Shown here: positions 26,080-35,617 of the stretch, one piece after another | Numbering within the stretch: the first letter of the stretch is position 1 | How the letters are laid out: each line of letters begins with the position of its first letter | Translations under genes and position numbers: made by a program | The notes under the pieces: generated by a model | The model's input: only the letters and a program-made list of their open reading frames with translations | The model's database searches: none | What the model was told of the DNA's origin: nothing | Assembly: GCA_050014395.1 (NCBI GenBank) | Contig: JBEKDK010000004.1 | Location: forward strand, 1-64,000 | DNA: 64,000 nucleotides | Reading direction: 5' to 3' | Origin: DASPOJ01 sp050014395 | GTDB taxonomy: Bacteria; Acidobacteriota; Terriglobia; Acidiferrales; UBA7541

Positions 26080-27069
26080 ATGGCAACGAGTGACACTTCT
26101 GTAGTCGTGCGGCCTGCGGGCTTCTGGAGCCCGCAGGCCGTGCTGCGTCGATTGCGCAGCGGCGACGCCATCGCGCACATGGTGACGTTGGTGTTCGGGG
26201 CGCTGGTTCTGCTGATCACCGTGCTGCTGGTCGGACAATTGTGGACCCACTCGTCAGCGTCGCGCGCGGCGTTCGGATGGCATTTCCTGACGACGAGCGT
26301 ATGGGACCCAGTCTTCGACAATTACGGCGCGCTGACTTTCATCTACGGCACTGTGGTGACGACGTTCCTGGCGCTTTTGATCGCCGTGCCGCTGGGCTTG
26401 GGCGCCGCGATTTTCCTTTCCGAACTTGCGCCGCCGAAACTTTCGGCCGGCCTCTCCTTTGTCGTCGATCTTTTGGCCGCGGTGCCGAGCGTGATCTACG
26501 GACTGCTGGCCATCTTCACACTTTTGCCTTTGCTTTCGACAACCGTCGAGCCTTTTCTGAAAAAGACGCTGGGCTTTCTGCCGCTGTTTCAGGGGCCGGC
26601 GTACGGCGTCGGCTTTCTGGCGGCCGGCTTGGTGCTGGCGATCATGATCGTGCCGTACATCGTATCGGTATCGCGAGAAGTGCTGCTCTCCGTACCGGCC
26701 GATCAGCGCGAAGCGGCGCTGGGCCTGGGCGCGACGCGCTGGGAGACCACCTGGAGAGTTGTGGTGCCGTACGCGCGAATCGGAATTATGGGCTCGGTGT
26801 TCCTCTCGATGGCGCGCGCGCTGGGCGAAACGATGGCCGTGACGATGGTGATCGGCAACACGCCGAAAATTTCGGCGTCGCTGTTCGCTCCGGGTTACAC
26901 GATCGCGGCGGTGATCGCCAACGAATTCACAGAAGCCACCGGCAATCTTTACCTGAGCGCGCTGATCGAGCTCGGACTTGTGCTGTTCCTTCTGACGTTC
27001 ATTCTGAATGGCCTGGCGCGGATCATGATGGCGGCCACCGAATCGCGCGGTGGCGGGATGCGCACATGA
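26080..27069 (+). CDS. pstC: Phosphate ABC transporter permease PstC
   Basis: 329 residues with about six membrane segments. The binding-protein-dependent permease loop is EAALGLGATRWETTWRVVVPYARIGI (EAA motif), and SMARALGETMAVTMVIGN is the PstC-typical segment with the arginine and glutamate implicated in phosphate passage. The start ATG at 26080 follows pstS by 39 bases; a weak inverted repeat (GTTCGG/CCGAAC, 26042-26047 and 26067-26072) lies in that gap and might lower downstream expression relative to pstS. The stop overlaps the pstA start (ATGA). Confidence 0.95.
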   Translation: MATSDTSVVVRPAGFWSPQAVLRRLRSGDAIAHMVTLVFGALVLLITVLLVGQLWTHSSASRAAFGWHFLTTSVWDPVFDNYGALTFIYGTVVTTFLALLIAVPLGLGAAIFLSELAPPKLSAGLSFVVDLLAAVPSVIYGLLAIFTLLPLLSTTVEPFLKKTLGFLPLFQGPAYGVGFLAAGLVLAIMIVPYIVSVSREVLLSVPADQREAALGLGATRWETTWRVVVPYARIGIMGSVFLSMARALGETMAVTMVIGNTPKISASLFAPGYTIAAVIANEFTEATGNLYLSALIELGLVLFLLTFILNGLARIMMAATESRGGGMRT

Positions 27070-27914
27070 GCTTCCGAACGCTTTGGCGCAAGTCGCTGAG
27101 CGCCGTGATGATGAGCCTCACCGGTTTGTGCGCGCTCATCACCGTGTCTGTGCTGGTCGTGGTGCTCGGCTATTTGGCGTGGAATGGCGCCACGGCAATA
27201 CACTGGAGCTTCTTCACGAATCTGCCCGCGCCGGTGGGAGAAGAAGGCGGCGGAATTGCCAATGCGATTGTGGGCAGCGCGAAGCTGCTGCTACTGGCGG
27301 CGCTGCTGGGTGTGCCGGTCGGCCTGCTGGGCGCGGTGTATCTGGCGGAATACGCTTCGTCGATTCCCGCGTTCCTGGTGCGCTATTCCGCCGATCTGCT
27401 GAACGGCGTGCCGTCTATCGTGATGGGCATTTTCGCGTACACCATCGTGGTGCTGCCGATGCATCATTTTTCGGCGTTGGCCGGCGGGTTTGCGCTCGGC
27501 GTGATGATGATTCCGATCATCCTGCGGAGCTGCGAAGATTTTCTGCGCGCCGTGCCTAGATCGCTGCGCGAAGGGGCGATGGCCGTCGGCGCCAGCAAAT
27601 GGAAAACGATTTTGACCGTGGTGGTCCCGGCGGCTTCGGGCGGAATCATGACGGCGATTCTTCTTGCGCTTTCGCGCGTCGCAGGAGAAACGGCACCGCT
27701 GCTGTTTACGGCGTTCGGAAATCGCTTCTGGAGTTCGGGCTGGAACGAACCTATTGCGTCTTTGCCCGTTGTCATTTATACCTACGCGATCTCTCCGTAT
27801 GATGACTGGCATCGCCAAGCGTGGGCGGCGGGTTTGGTATTGCTGGGATTGGTCTTGGTCACCAACGTCGTGGCGCGGACAGTGCTGGCGCGCCCCGCGG
27901 GTCAACGGAGATAA
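27066..27914 (+). CDS. pstA: Phosphate ABC transporter permease PstA
   Basis: 282 residues from the ATG at 27066, which overlaps the pstC stop in ATGA. A longer open frame upstream is an out-of-frame reading of pstC and is not used. GGIANAIVGSAKLLLLAALLGVPVGLLGAVYLAEY, the EAA-type loop REGAMAVGASKWKTILTVVVPAASGGI and ALSRVAGETAPLLFTAFGN are classic PstA segments. It forms the membrane channel with PstC and is driven by PstB. The next gene starts 6 bases later. Confidence 0.95.
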   Translation: MSFRTLWRKSLSAVMMSLTGLCALITVSVLVVVLGYLAWNGATAIHWSFFTNLPAPVGEEGGGIANAIVGSAKLLLLAALLGVPVGLLGAVYLAEYASSIPAFLVRYSADLLNGVPSIVMGIFAYTIVVLPMHHFSALAGGFALGVMMIPIILRSCEDFLRAVPRSLREGAMAVGASKWKTILTVVVPAASGGIMTAILLALSRVAGETAPLLFTAFGNRFWSSGWNEPIASLPVVIYTYAISPYDDWHRQAWAAGLVLLGLVLVTNVVARTVLARPAGQRR

Positions 27915-27920
27915 TCTCGA

Positions 27921-28754
27921 ATGGAAGCTTCTTCGGCGGTGCGCACGGCCGTGGCTAAGGAGAAATCGGTGAGTAGCGTTTCGCTCGGGCCGCACCCGGC
28001 GCTTGCGAACTCCCCTGTCCGGGTGAAAGTTGAAGGCCTGAACTTTTACTACGGCAAGGCGCAATCGCTGTTCAAAATCAATCTGGAAATCGCATCGAAT
28101 CGCGTGACGGCGATGATCGGGCCTTCCGGCTGCGGTAAGTCCACGCTGCTGCGCACGCTCAATCGCATGCACGAAACGATCAGCCACACGCGCCTGGACG
28201 GCAAGATCCTGCTCGATGGAAACGACATCCTTTCGCAAGATGTGACGAGGTTGCGGCGCAAAGTCGGCATGGTTTTTCAGAAGCCGAACCCGTTTCCGAA
28301 ATCCGTTTACGACAACGTGGCCTACGGCCTGCGCATCAACGGCTACGCCGGTTCGCTTCAGGAACACGTTGAGCACAGCTTGCGCCGCGCCGCGCTGTGG
28401 GAGGAAGTGAAGGACCGCCTGCACAAATCGGCGTATTCGCTTTCGGGCGGGCAACAGCAGCGGCTGTGCATTGCGCGCGCGCTGGCGGTGGATCCGGAAG
28501 TGCTTCTGCTGGACGAGCCGTGTTCCGCGCTCGATCCGGTGAGCACGGCCAAGATCGAAGACTTGCTGATCGAATTGAAGCAAAACTGTACGATCGTGAT
28601 CGTCACGCACAACATGCAGCAAGCCGCGCGCGTGAGCGATTTCACGGCGTTCATGCTGATGGGCGAGCTGATCGAATTCCAAGCAACGCCGCAGCTCTTC
28701 ACCACGCCCAGCGATCCGCGCACTGAGGCTTACATCACCGGTCGCTTCGGATGA
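27921..28754 (+). CDS. pstB: Phosphate ABC transporter ATPase PstB
   Basis: 277 residues. Walker A GPSGCGKST, signature YSLSGGQQQRLCIARALA, Walker B EVLLLDEPCSALDP and the H-loop IVIVTHNMQQAARVSDFTAF are all intact; NFYYGKAQSLFKINLEI is the PstB-type N-terminal strand. A 30-residue extension precedes the ABC domain, from the ATG at 27921. It powers phosphate import at the inner membrane. It follows pstA by 6 bases and precedes phoU by 36. Confidence 0.96.
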   Translation: MEASSAVRTAVAKEKSVSSVSLGPHPALANSPVRVKVEGLNFYYGKAQSLFKINLEIASNRVTAMIGPSGCGKSTLLRTLNRMHETISHTRLDGKILLDGNDILSQDVTRLRRKVGMVFQKPNPFPKSVYDNVAYGLRINGYAGSLQEHVEHSLRRAALWEEVKDRLHKSAYSLSGGQQQRLCIARALAVDPEVLLLDEPCSALDPVSTAKIEDLLIELKQNCTIVIVTHNMQQAARVSDFTAFMLMGELIEFQATPQLFTTPSDPRTEAYITGRFG

Positions 28755-28790
28755 GGCTGACGAGAAAGGTTACAATACACCACTAAGAAT

Positions 28791-29456
28791 ATGCCGCGTC
28801 CCTTTGAGCAAGAGCTGCAGGAACTGAACGAGCGAGTGCTGTGGATGGCGAGCCTCTCCGAGCGCGCCGTGCACGATTCCGTGCACGCCGTTCTGGATTC
28901 CGACCAGAGCCTGGCCGATGCCGTGCTCGAGCAGGAAAACGTCATCAATGAAATGCAGATTGAGATCGACGATCGCGTCGTGCAGTTGGTGGCGCAAGTG
29001 CAGCCCATGGCCAGCGACCTGCGCTTCTTGCTGGCCATCAGCCGCATCAACTCGGAACTCGAGCGCATCGGCGATCAGGCCGTGAACATCGCGCAAGCTG
29101 CGGTGCGCATCCTGCGGCACCCGCGCGTGAAGCCATACGTCGATCTGCCGCGCATGAGCGAACTCGCCGAGGGCATGGTCCGCGACAGTATTCGCGCCTT
29201 GATCGATCGCAATATCGAACTGGCGCAGGGTGTCCTGGTGCGCGACGATCTGGTGGACCAGTTACGCAATCAGATATTCCGCGAAATGCTCACCTACATG
29301 ATGGAAAATTCCGCCGTGGTCTTCGCGTCGTTCGAGCTGATCCTAATGGCCAAGAATCTCGAGCGCATCGGCGATCTGGCCACGAATATCGCCGAGGACG
29401 TCATCTACATCGTGCAAGGCCGCGACGTTCGCCACAACGCGATGGATCGCCGCTAG
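28791..29456 (+). CDS. phoU: Phosphate signalling protein PhoU
   Basis: 221 residues forming the two three-helix bundles of PhoU. The duplicated metal-binding motif appears as ISRINSELERIGDQAVNIAQ and LMAKNLERIGDLATNIAEDVIYIVQG. PhoU links the Pst transporter to the PhoR kinase and represses the Pho response when phosphate is plentiful. As the last gene of pstSCAB-phoU it completes the standard system, with PhoB/PhoR encoded at 17.3-19.8 kb. Confidence 0.95.
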   Translation: MPRPFEQELQELNERVLWMASLSERAVHDSVHAVLDSDQSLADAVLEQENVINEMQIEIDDRVVQLVAQVQPMASDLRFLLAISRINSELERIGDQAVNIAQAAVRILRHPRVKPYVDLPRMSELAEGMVRDSIRALIDRNIELAQGVLVRDDLVDQLRNQIFREMLTYMMENSAVVFASFELILMAKNLERIGDLATNIAEDVIYIVQGRDVRHNAMDRR

Positions 29457-29643
29457 CCGGCGCGTTCATCGCGTTAAACTCATCGAAGAAGCAGGACATC
29501 CGCGGCTGCGACGCCCCGCGACATAGCTCCACGTTGACTTATCGCGGTGGTATGATTCCATTATGGCGCTAAGGAACTGACGTAGCGCCGGCGGACGCCC
29601 GCCCCTGGGACGCCGTTTGCAACTGGCGATATCGCCTAACTCA

Positions 29644-30738
29644 ATGAACTCAACGATTCGATACGTCTCGCTGGCCGCGGCAGCGGTGCTGTTTGCTGGC
29701 GCTGTTGCATCCGTGCGCGCGGACGACAGCGCGGCGTCGGTAGCTGCCGGAGGCATTCAGTTACGCCGCGATGCGGACATCTCGATGGAGAAAGAGGTAC
29801 TGACGATCAGCCAGAGCAAGGTGACGGTCGAGTACGAATTCCTGAATGAAACGGACAAGGATATTACGACGGAGGTGGCCTTCCCAGTTCCACCCTACGA
29901 CGCCGAATACACTGGCCCCGGAGGCCACGGAGGCTTTGAGGATTTTCGGCTGTGGGTCGAAGGCAAGGAACTGAAATATAACAACGAGGTCCGCGCGGAG
30001 TTGAACGGCAAGGACTACACCGACCTGCTCAAGGGGCTTGCAATTGACATTGCATCGTTCGGGGGATGGGATAACAAGAACGGTCAACCTGTTGGGCCAG
30101 TCACAAAGCTCCCCGACGAGCAGCTTCGGCAACTTTCAATCCTTGGACTCATCTCGTTGGAAGACGGCTATCGAAACAAGATGCCGCTTTGGGACGTTGT
30201 GAAAACGTACTACTGGACCCAAACCTTTCCTGCGCATCAAATCCTGCACGTTCGTCACGAGTACACGCCAGAAGTTGGCTACACGTTGGTCGATCCCGAA
30301 GACCTTGACCCCGTACAGCGCCAGAAAAAACTTTCGGGACTCCGGCCGGGTGCGCCGATTCCGCCGGATTTCGACGATACCGTGACGCTTAACCAGTACA
30401 TCGAAAACTCTTGCATCGCCCCGCCGATGCAAGAATTACTCGCCCGGCACGCGGCTGGAAAGCCCCAGGCAAATGGCGGCGTAATATTGATGCTCTGGGT
30501 GGACTTCATTTTGACCACCGCCAATTCCTGGAAAACACCCATCAAAGATTTCACTCTGATTGTCGAACGGCCGTCGGCGCCGCGCCTGGTGCCTGGAGCA
30601 GTTGCGCCCGTCGTCAGCTTTTGTTGGGACGGCCCAATCACCGAGGAGGTTCCCGGGCACATGGTGGCGCACGCGACAAATTTCGTACCCGCGAAAGAAC
30701 TCCACGTGGGCGTTTTTTCCGTACCTCAACATCCCTAA
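29644..30738 (+). CDS. Secreted DUF4424-type protein
   Basis: 364 residues from the ATG at 29644 (MNSTIRYVSLAAAAVLFAG), with a signal peptide ending near VRADD. The segments GGIQLRRDADISMEKEVLTIS, KVTVEYEFLNETDKDITTEVAFPVPPYD and TFPAHQILHVRHEYTPEVGYT are those of DUF4424 proteins, which occur in many Proteobacteria and Acidobacteria without known function. No lipobox. It is probably periplasmic. The gene is monocistronic after phoU; a T-rich TTGACT and later TCCATT could be its promoter, not certain. Confidence 0.78.
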   Translation: MNSTIRYVSLAAAAVLFAGAVASVRADDSAASVAAGGIQLRRDADISMEKEVLTISQSKVTVEYEFLNETDKDITTEVAFPVPPYDAEYTGPGGHGGFEDFRLWVEGKELKYNNEVRAELNGKDYTDLLKGLAIDIASFGGWDNKNGQPVGPVTKLPDEQLRQLSILGLISLEDGYRNKMPLWDVVKTYYWTQTFPAHQILHVRHEYTPEVGYTLVDPEDLDPVQRQKKLSGLRPGAPIPPDFDDTVTLNQYIENSCIAPPMQELLARHAAGKPQANGGVILMLWVDFILTTANSWKTPIKDFTLIVERPSAPRLVPGAVAPVVSFCWDGPITEEVPGHMVAHATNFVPAKELHVGVFSVPQHP

Positions 30739-30824
30739 CCTGATCAGGCGCGCTGTCGCTCATCGCCGCGCGGGGCGGCCACCTTGACGGCGGCCGCAGT
30801 GGCGCTTACCATCGACCGGCAAAC

Positions 30825-33077
30825 ATGAGCGAAGATCCGCTGATTGGGCAGTCGCTGTTACATTACAAAATTATCCGCCAGTTGGGCGCGGGCGGCATGG
30901 GCGTGGTGTACGAAGCCCAGGATTCGCAGCTCGGCCGGCGCGTGGCCCTGAAGTTTCTGCCCCCGGAGATGGCGCAGGATAGCCAATTGCTCGAGCGCTT
31001 TCAGCGTGAAGCGCGCGCGGCTTCCTCCCTTAATCATCCGAACATCTGCACCATCCACGCGATCGAGCAACACGAGCGGCGGCACTTCATCGTGATGGAA
31101 CTGCTCGAAGGGCAAACGCTGGCGCAGAAAATGACGCGGCAACCGATGGAAGTGGAGATGCTTGTCACGCTTTCCATCCAGATCGCCGACGCCCTGGAAT
31201 CGGCGCACGCCAAGGGCATCGTGCATCGCGACATCAAGCCAGCGAATCTGTTCCTCACCGAGCGCGGGCAAATAAAAATTTTGGATTTTGGCCTGGTGAA
31301 GATCAGCGGTGGCGAACTTACGCAAGCTGCCGCTGCGGCGCACGGCGAGACTCAGTTTTCCAGCAACGACCTTACATCGTTGGGCGCGGCCGTCGGTACC
31401 GTCTCCTACATGTCGCCGGAGCAGGCTCGCGGCCAGATGGTGGACGCGCGGACGGATCTGTTTTCCACCGGCACCGTGCTCTATCAAATGGCCACCGGGA
31501 CGCTCCCTTTTCAGGGAGACACCACGGCGATCATCTTTGACGCCATCCTGAATCGCGATCCCAAGCCAGCCGGCGAGTTGAATCCGCAGCTGCCCCCGGA
31601 TTTTGTGCGCATCCTGGATAAGGCTCTGGAAAAAGACCGCAATTTGCGCTGCCAGACGGCGACGGAACTGAAGACCGACCTTACTCGCCTGAAGCGCGAT
31701 CTTGAATCGAGCAACAGGCGCGCAAAGGGGAAAACCGATTCGGATCCGGGCGTCGCGAAGCAAACGGGAAAATCCGTGGCCGTCCTTTATTTTGAAAACT
31801 TGAGCGGCGCCAAGGAAGACGAATACCTGCGCGACGGCATCACCGAAGACATCATCACCGAGCTTTCCAAGATTCGCGGACTGAATATGTTTTCGCGCCC
31901 CACCGTTCTGGTGTTCCGCGACAAGCCGGTGACTCCGGCGCAAATCGGCCAGCAGCTTGGCGCGGCGTACGCGCTGACTGGAACGCTGCGCCGCGCCGGC
32001 TCGCGGCTGCGCATCAACGCGCAGCTTGTGGACACGCACACGGATTTCACGCTCTGGTCGGAGCGTTTCGACCGCGAGATGAAAGACGTTTTCGAGATTC
32101 AAGACGAAATTGCCCGCAAGATCGCGGAGGCCCTGCGCGTGACGCTTTCCCCGCAAGAACTCGAAGCGCTGGCCGTGAAGCCCACGGAGAGCCTGCAGGC
32201 CTACGATCTTTACTTGCGCGGAAAACGATACGCGCGGCGGCAAACGCGGCAGGATTTGGAATTCGCGCTGCAGATGTTTCAAAACGCGGTGGCCATGGAC
32301 GAGAATTTCGCACTGGCTCATGCCGCCTGCGCGAACGCCTGCGCGATGTTCTATTGCAACTACAGCCGCGATCAAGTGTGGGTGGAACGCGCGCGCGAGT
32401 CTTCGGGCAAGGCCGTGGCGCTGCGCTGGGATCTGCCCGAAGTGCACGTCAGCCAAGCGTGGGTGCTCTACGCCGCCGACCTGCATGACGAAGCCGTGCG
32501 CATGGTCCGCAAAGCCATCGAACGCAAACGCGATTGCGAAGGCGCGTACTACATGCTCTGCCGCGCGCTATTCGCCGCGGGGCGCTACCAGGAAGTGGTG
32601 AACGTCGCGGAAGACGCGATCGAAGCCAGCGGCGAGGATTACAACGTGTATGTGCCGATCATCAACTCGCTGGGCGCATTGGGAAAACAAGAAGCGCAAC
32701 GCAACATGGCTCATAGGGTGGTCGGCGCGCTCGAGAATCACTTGAAGCAAGTGCCCGAGGATGCGCGGGCGCGCGTCCTGATGGCCAGCTATTGCGCGGA
32801 TATCGGGCGTGCGGACGACGCCGTGCGCGAACTCAACTTGGCCGTTACGCTGCGCGCCAACGAAGCTTCAATTCTCTACAACGCGGCCTGCACCTACTGC
32901 AAAATTAGCAGAAAGCAAGAAGCCCTGGACGCCCTGGCCAAAGCTTGGGAAGCGGGATTCAAAGACGCGGTGTGGGCGCGCCGCGATCCCGACCTCGCCG
33001 CTCTTCACGGCGAACCGGAATTTGAGCGCTTATACCCCGAGAAACCCGAGACGCCCTCCGCTTTCGCGTCCCACTGA
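30825..33077 (+). CDS. Ser/Thr protein kinase with TolB-like and TPR regions
   Basis: 750 residues. The kinase domain (about residues 14-285) has the P-loop LGAGGMGVVYEA, catalytic lysine K43 in VALKFL, the HRD motif HRDIKPANLF, DFG in ILDFGLVK and the YMSPEQARG segment. After a linker, residues about 310-450 match the TolB-like region of CadC/adenylate-cyclase-associated proteins (SVAVLYFENLSGAKEDEYLRDGITEDI, QLGAAYALTGTLRRAGSRLRINAQLVD). The rest is TPR helices (YLRGKRYARRQTRQDLEFALQMF and repeats). No transmembrane segment separates the kinase from the TPR part. Such kinases are especially numerous in Acidobacteriota; substrate unknown. Confidence 0.88.
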   Translation: MSEDPLIGQSLLHYKIIRQLGAGGMGVVYEAQDSQLGRRVALKFLPPEMAQDSQLLERFQREARAASSLNHPNICTIHAIEQHERRHFIVMELLEGQTLAQKMTRQPMEVEMLVTLSIQIADALESAHAKGIVHRDIKPANLFLTERGQIKILDFGLVKISGGELTQAAAAAHGETQFSSNDLTSLGAAVGTVSYMSPEQARGQMVDARTDLFSTGTVLYQMATGTLPFQGDTTAIIFDAILNRDPKPAGELNPQLPPDFVRILDKALEKDRNLRCQTATELKTDLTRLKRDLESSNRRAKGKTDSDPGVAKQTGKSVAVLYFENLSGAKEDEYLRDGITEDIITELSKIRGLNMFSRPTVLVFRDKPVTPAQIGQQLGAAYALTGTLRRAGSRLRINAQLVDTHTDFTLWSERFDREMKDVFEIQDEIARKIAEALRVTLSPQELEALAVKPTESLQAYDLYLRGKRYARRQTRQDLEFALQMFQNAVAMDENFALAHAACANACAMFYCNYSRDQVWVERARESSGKAVALRWDLPEVHVSQAWVLYAADLHDEAVRMVRKAIERKRDCEGAYYMLCRALFAAGRYQEVVNVAEDAIEASGEDYNVYVPIINSLGALGKQEAQRNMAHRVVGALENHLKQVPEDARARVLMASYCADIGRADDAVRELNLAVTLRANEASILYNAACTYCKISRKQEALDALAKAWEAGFKDAVWARRDPDLAALHGEPEFERLYPEKPETPSAFASH

Positions 33078-33111
33078 GGTTTTCAGAAGACAACGGAGTC
33101 AGTAAAAGAAA

Positions 33112-33138
33112 GCCGGGGATGCGATTCGCATCCCCGGC
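33112..33138. terminator. Bidirectional terminator between kinase and DUF6600-like gene
   Basis: A 13-bp stem, GCCGGGGATGCGA with its complement TCGCATCCCCGGC, followed on the plus strand by ATTGTTTTT. It ends the kinase transcript and, read the other way, the convergent gene. Confidence 0.85.
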
Positions 33139-33163
33139 ATTGTTTTTGCGATTGTGGCGACGC

Positions 33164-35386
33164 TTAGCGGTGATGACCTCCGCCACCGCCTCCGCCGTGG
33201 GAACCGCCGCCCCCACCGCCGCCACCGCCGCCCCGCGAACCACCGCCGCCCCCACCCCCGCCTCCGCCGCGATTACCGCCACCGCCGCCGCCGTAGCTGC
33301 CGCGGCTAGGAGCGCTCGATCCGCCACGATTGCCACCACCGCCGGGGTTATTGTTCGGGCGGCTCACCACCGGTTGGTGCATGTTGAGCGGCGGGCGGTA
33401 GTTGCCGGATGAATTGGAGGGTGTGCGCGCATTGCTGCCGCCTGCGTTGCCGCCGGAGGGCCGCGATGACGGGTTGAATTGCTGGTAGCCATTTCCGCGA
33501 CCGACGGAATCGGGTGCGCCGCGATTATCGCCGTTGGTGTTTCCGGAATTCGGAGGCCGGTACGACGGCGTTGAATTGCGATTGCCGCCCTCGTTGCCGG
33601 ATGGACCGCGCTGGCCCTCGCCCGAATTCGTATCGCCGAATCGATGCCAACCTTGCGCCGATGCCGCTCCAGTGGCGGCTCCGCCTCGACCGGATTCGGA
33701 TGCGGCGCCGCGCTGTTCGCTGCCTGCGGCATTCGCTCCGAAGCGCGCGCCATTCTCCTGAATGCTCTGGCGCTGCGCCGCGGAGGTTTGATCGAACGAG
33801 CGGGACACGGACGCCGTCTGATGCACGGAGTAGAAGTGTTCGTTATTCGCACGACCGGAAATTGACGAAGGATTCGCCGCGCGGCCGCTGGCGCTGAGAC
33901 TTGCGCGCGTTGGCGCCACGGGCATCGCGCCGGTGATGCGGTTTCCCTGGCCGATCATTTCGCGCGAAGCCGGCGTCACTCCGACTCGGCCCGCGCCGAA
34001 GCGATCGGCCGGGACGGTTGATAGCGCTCCGCGCAAGCGATCGTTCCCAGCGAAGCCGAGCGTCGAATAGCCGCCAGCGCGCAGCGGACCAAAACCGCCC
34101 GCGTGATAGCCGAGATGGTTCACGTCCTCGAATCCGAATCGCGCTCCGCCATACCACGGGAAGAAGCGGTCACCGGGCCCAAGCGGCATCCAGCCGTAGT
34201 GGCCGAACCCGAAGCCACCCCCGAATCCGCGGCCGAAGCCGAAGAACGAAACGTACGCCGGAGCCCAGATCGGGCGATAGAACCGGCCCCAGCCGAAGTT
34301 CACGCCCCAACCCCCGCCCCAGCCTCCGCCAAAGCCCCAACCAAATCCGCCATACACCGGGCCGGGCCACCATGCCCATGCGTCGCCGCAAAGCAACCAG
34401 CGGCCATAGTGATACGGCGCCCATCCCCACGACTCATTCGAAACCCAAGTCCAGCCGTAATACGGTTCCCAAACCCACTGGCCGTCTTGATAGGGCGCCC
34501 ATCCCGGACCCTCCGCGGGCTCCCACACCTGGCCGTAGCCGGGGGCGTCAACCCAATTACCGTTGGCATCCAGGTCCTGCGTGCCAACGTAGTAGGGATC
34601 GGTGTCCTGCCAACTGCCGGCGCTTTGAATCTGGTGATCGCGTTGTTCGTTCCACGAATCGAACGCGTCTTTTTCGGGGGCGTCGCTGATTTTGTACTGC
34701 GCATCTTGTCCCGCGCCCTGGATGGTAATCAGCTCGCCCTTCTTGACGTGCGTGCTGCCCTGCGGCGTAGAGATTTCGGCGGAGCCGTTGCGCACGATCA
34801 CCTGCGTTTCAGTGTCGGAGAGGACGAGGATGCGGAAGCTGCCCTCATCGTGATTTGGGTGAATCGCGACGTTGGGAGTGTCGATCTCGACGTCTGATTC
34901 GCTGTGCTTGAAAATCGAAAAGTTCACCAAGCCTTCCGCGACCTGCACTTGAATCTGTTGCTGGTCCAGCGCCGCGATGTTGGCCTGCGCGTGTTCGCTC
35001 AGTCGCAGGACGTCCGCGAAATCCAACTGCACTTCAGCTTGCGAGTTCGCGCCGGTGGAGATTTTGTCGCCCGGTTCGAGCGGCGTGTTCAGCGTCGCCG
35101 CCGACCAATCGCCGGAATCGCCGCGTTGCGTTGAGGCGTCGCCGCGAATCAAGCTGATGCGCGCCACGCCCGGCGCCGCTTGCTGCTGGCCCTGTTGCTG
35201 CGGCTGCGATTGATCGGGCGCGCCGGCCGGTGGTGGCGGGGCCTGCTGCTGCATTTGCCCCTGCACTTGGTACTGGCCCTGGTCGGGCGGCTGTTGCGAT
35301 TGATCGGGCGCTTGAGCGAGGATGCTGCTGGCGCCGAACAGCGCGATCGTCAAAATTGCGGTTGCGCTAAAGATTTTGGTCTTCAT
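33164..35386 (-). CDS. Secreted FecR/DUF6600-like glycine-rich protein 1
   Basis: 740 residues. A signal peptide (IFSATAILTIALFGASSILAQA) is followed by a Q/P-rich stretch, a FecR-like beta domain (GDASTQRGDSGDWSAATLNTPLEPGDKIS, VIVRNGSAEISTPQGSTHVKKGELITI), then WVDAPGYGQVWEPAEGPGWAPYQDGQWVWEPYYGWTWV-type repeats, here split as GWAPY, GQWVW and GWTWV blocks, and a G/N/S-rich tail ending in runs of six to eleven glycines. It is probably surface- or periplasm-located, with a structural or envelope-stress role. The sigma-54 promoter at 35437-35452 and the NtrC-type regulator immediately upstream suggest direct control. It is a paralogue of the gene at 38488-40506. Confidence 0.78.
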   Translation of the reverse strand: MKTKIFSATAILTIALFGASSILAQAPDQSQQPPDQGQYQVQGQMQQQAPPPPAGAPDQSQPQQQGQQQAAPGVARISLIRGDASTQRGDSGDWSAATLNTPLEPGDKISTGANSQAEVQLDFADVLRLSEHAQANIAALDQQQIQVQVAEGLVNFSIFKHSESDVEIDTPNVAIHPNHDEGSFRILVLSDTETQVIVRNGSAEISTPQGSTHVKKGELITIQGAGQDAQYKISDAPEKDAFDSWNEQRDHQIQSAGSWQDTDPYYVGTQDLDANGNWVDAPGYGQVWEPAEGPGWAPYQDGQWVWEPYYGWTWVSNESWGWAPYHYGRWLLCGDAWAWWPGPVYGGFGWGFGGGWGGGWGVNFGWGRFYRPIWAPAYVSFFGFGRGFGGGFGFGHYGWMPLGPGDRFFPWYGGARFGFEDVNHLGYHAGGFGPLRAGGYSTLGFAGNDRLRGALSTVPADRFGAGRVGVTPASREMIGQGNRITGAMPVAPTRASLSASGRAANPSSISGRANNEHFYSVHQTASVSRSFDQTSAAQRQSIQENGARFGANAAGSEQRGAASESGRGGAATGAASAQGWHRFGDTNSGEGQRGPSGNEGGNRNSTPSYRPPNSGNTNGDNRGAPDSVGRGNGYQQFNPSSRPSGGNAGGSNARTPSNSSGNYRPPLNMHQPVVSRPNNNPGGGGNRGGSSAPSRGSYGGGGGGNRGGGGGGGGGGSRGGGGGGGGGGSHGGGGGGGHHR

Positions 35387-35436
35387 GACTATCTGTGCCT
35401 CCCCCTGGAAGCATACAAATCATACGCAGATGAGAG

Positions 35437-35452
35437 AGCAGGCCGCGTGCCA
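35437..35452 (-). promoter_or_regulatory. Sigma-54 (-24/-12) promoter of DUF6600-like gene 1
   Basis: On the minus strand TGGCACGCGGCCTGCT matches the consensus TGGCACGNNNNTTGCW at every fixed position except one T to C, with GG and GC at the required 10-base separation. It lies 50 bases before the start codon at 35386. The sigma-54-dependent regulator gene ends just upstream (35618). Confidence 0.78.
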
Positions 35453-35617
35453 GACTCGCCGATTCCAAGCCTTCCCGTAAATCTATTTAATTGAGCGCGA
35501 TAGGGCGAATTTTGCGGGGTGGGATTCCTTGTTCGGAAGCGGTCTCTGGCTGCTTTCAATCAGAAGTGGTGGATTTCGGCCACCGCCTCGCAGCCGGTTG
35601 CGTCAGCTCGCAGAAGA

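Noticed and set aside
26241..27065. An upstream extension joined in frame to pstA
   Set aside because: This stretch is pstC read in the wrong frame. PstA starts at the ATG overlapping the pstC stop (27066).
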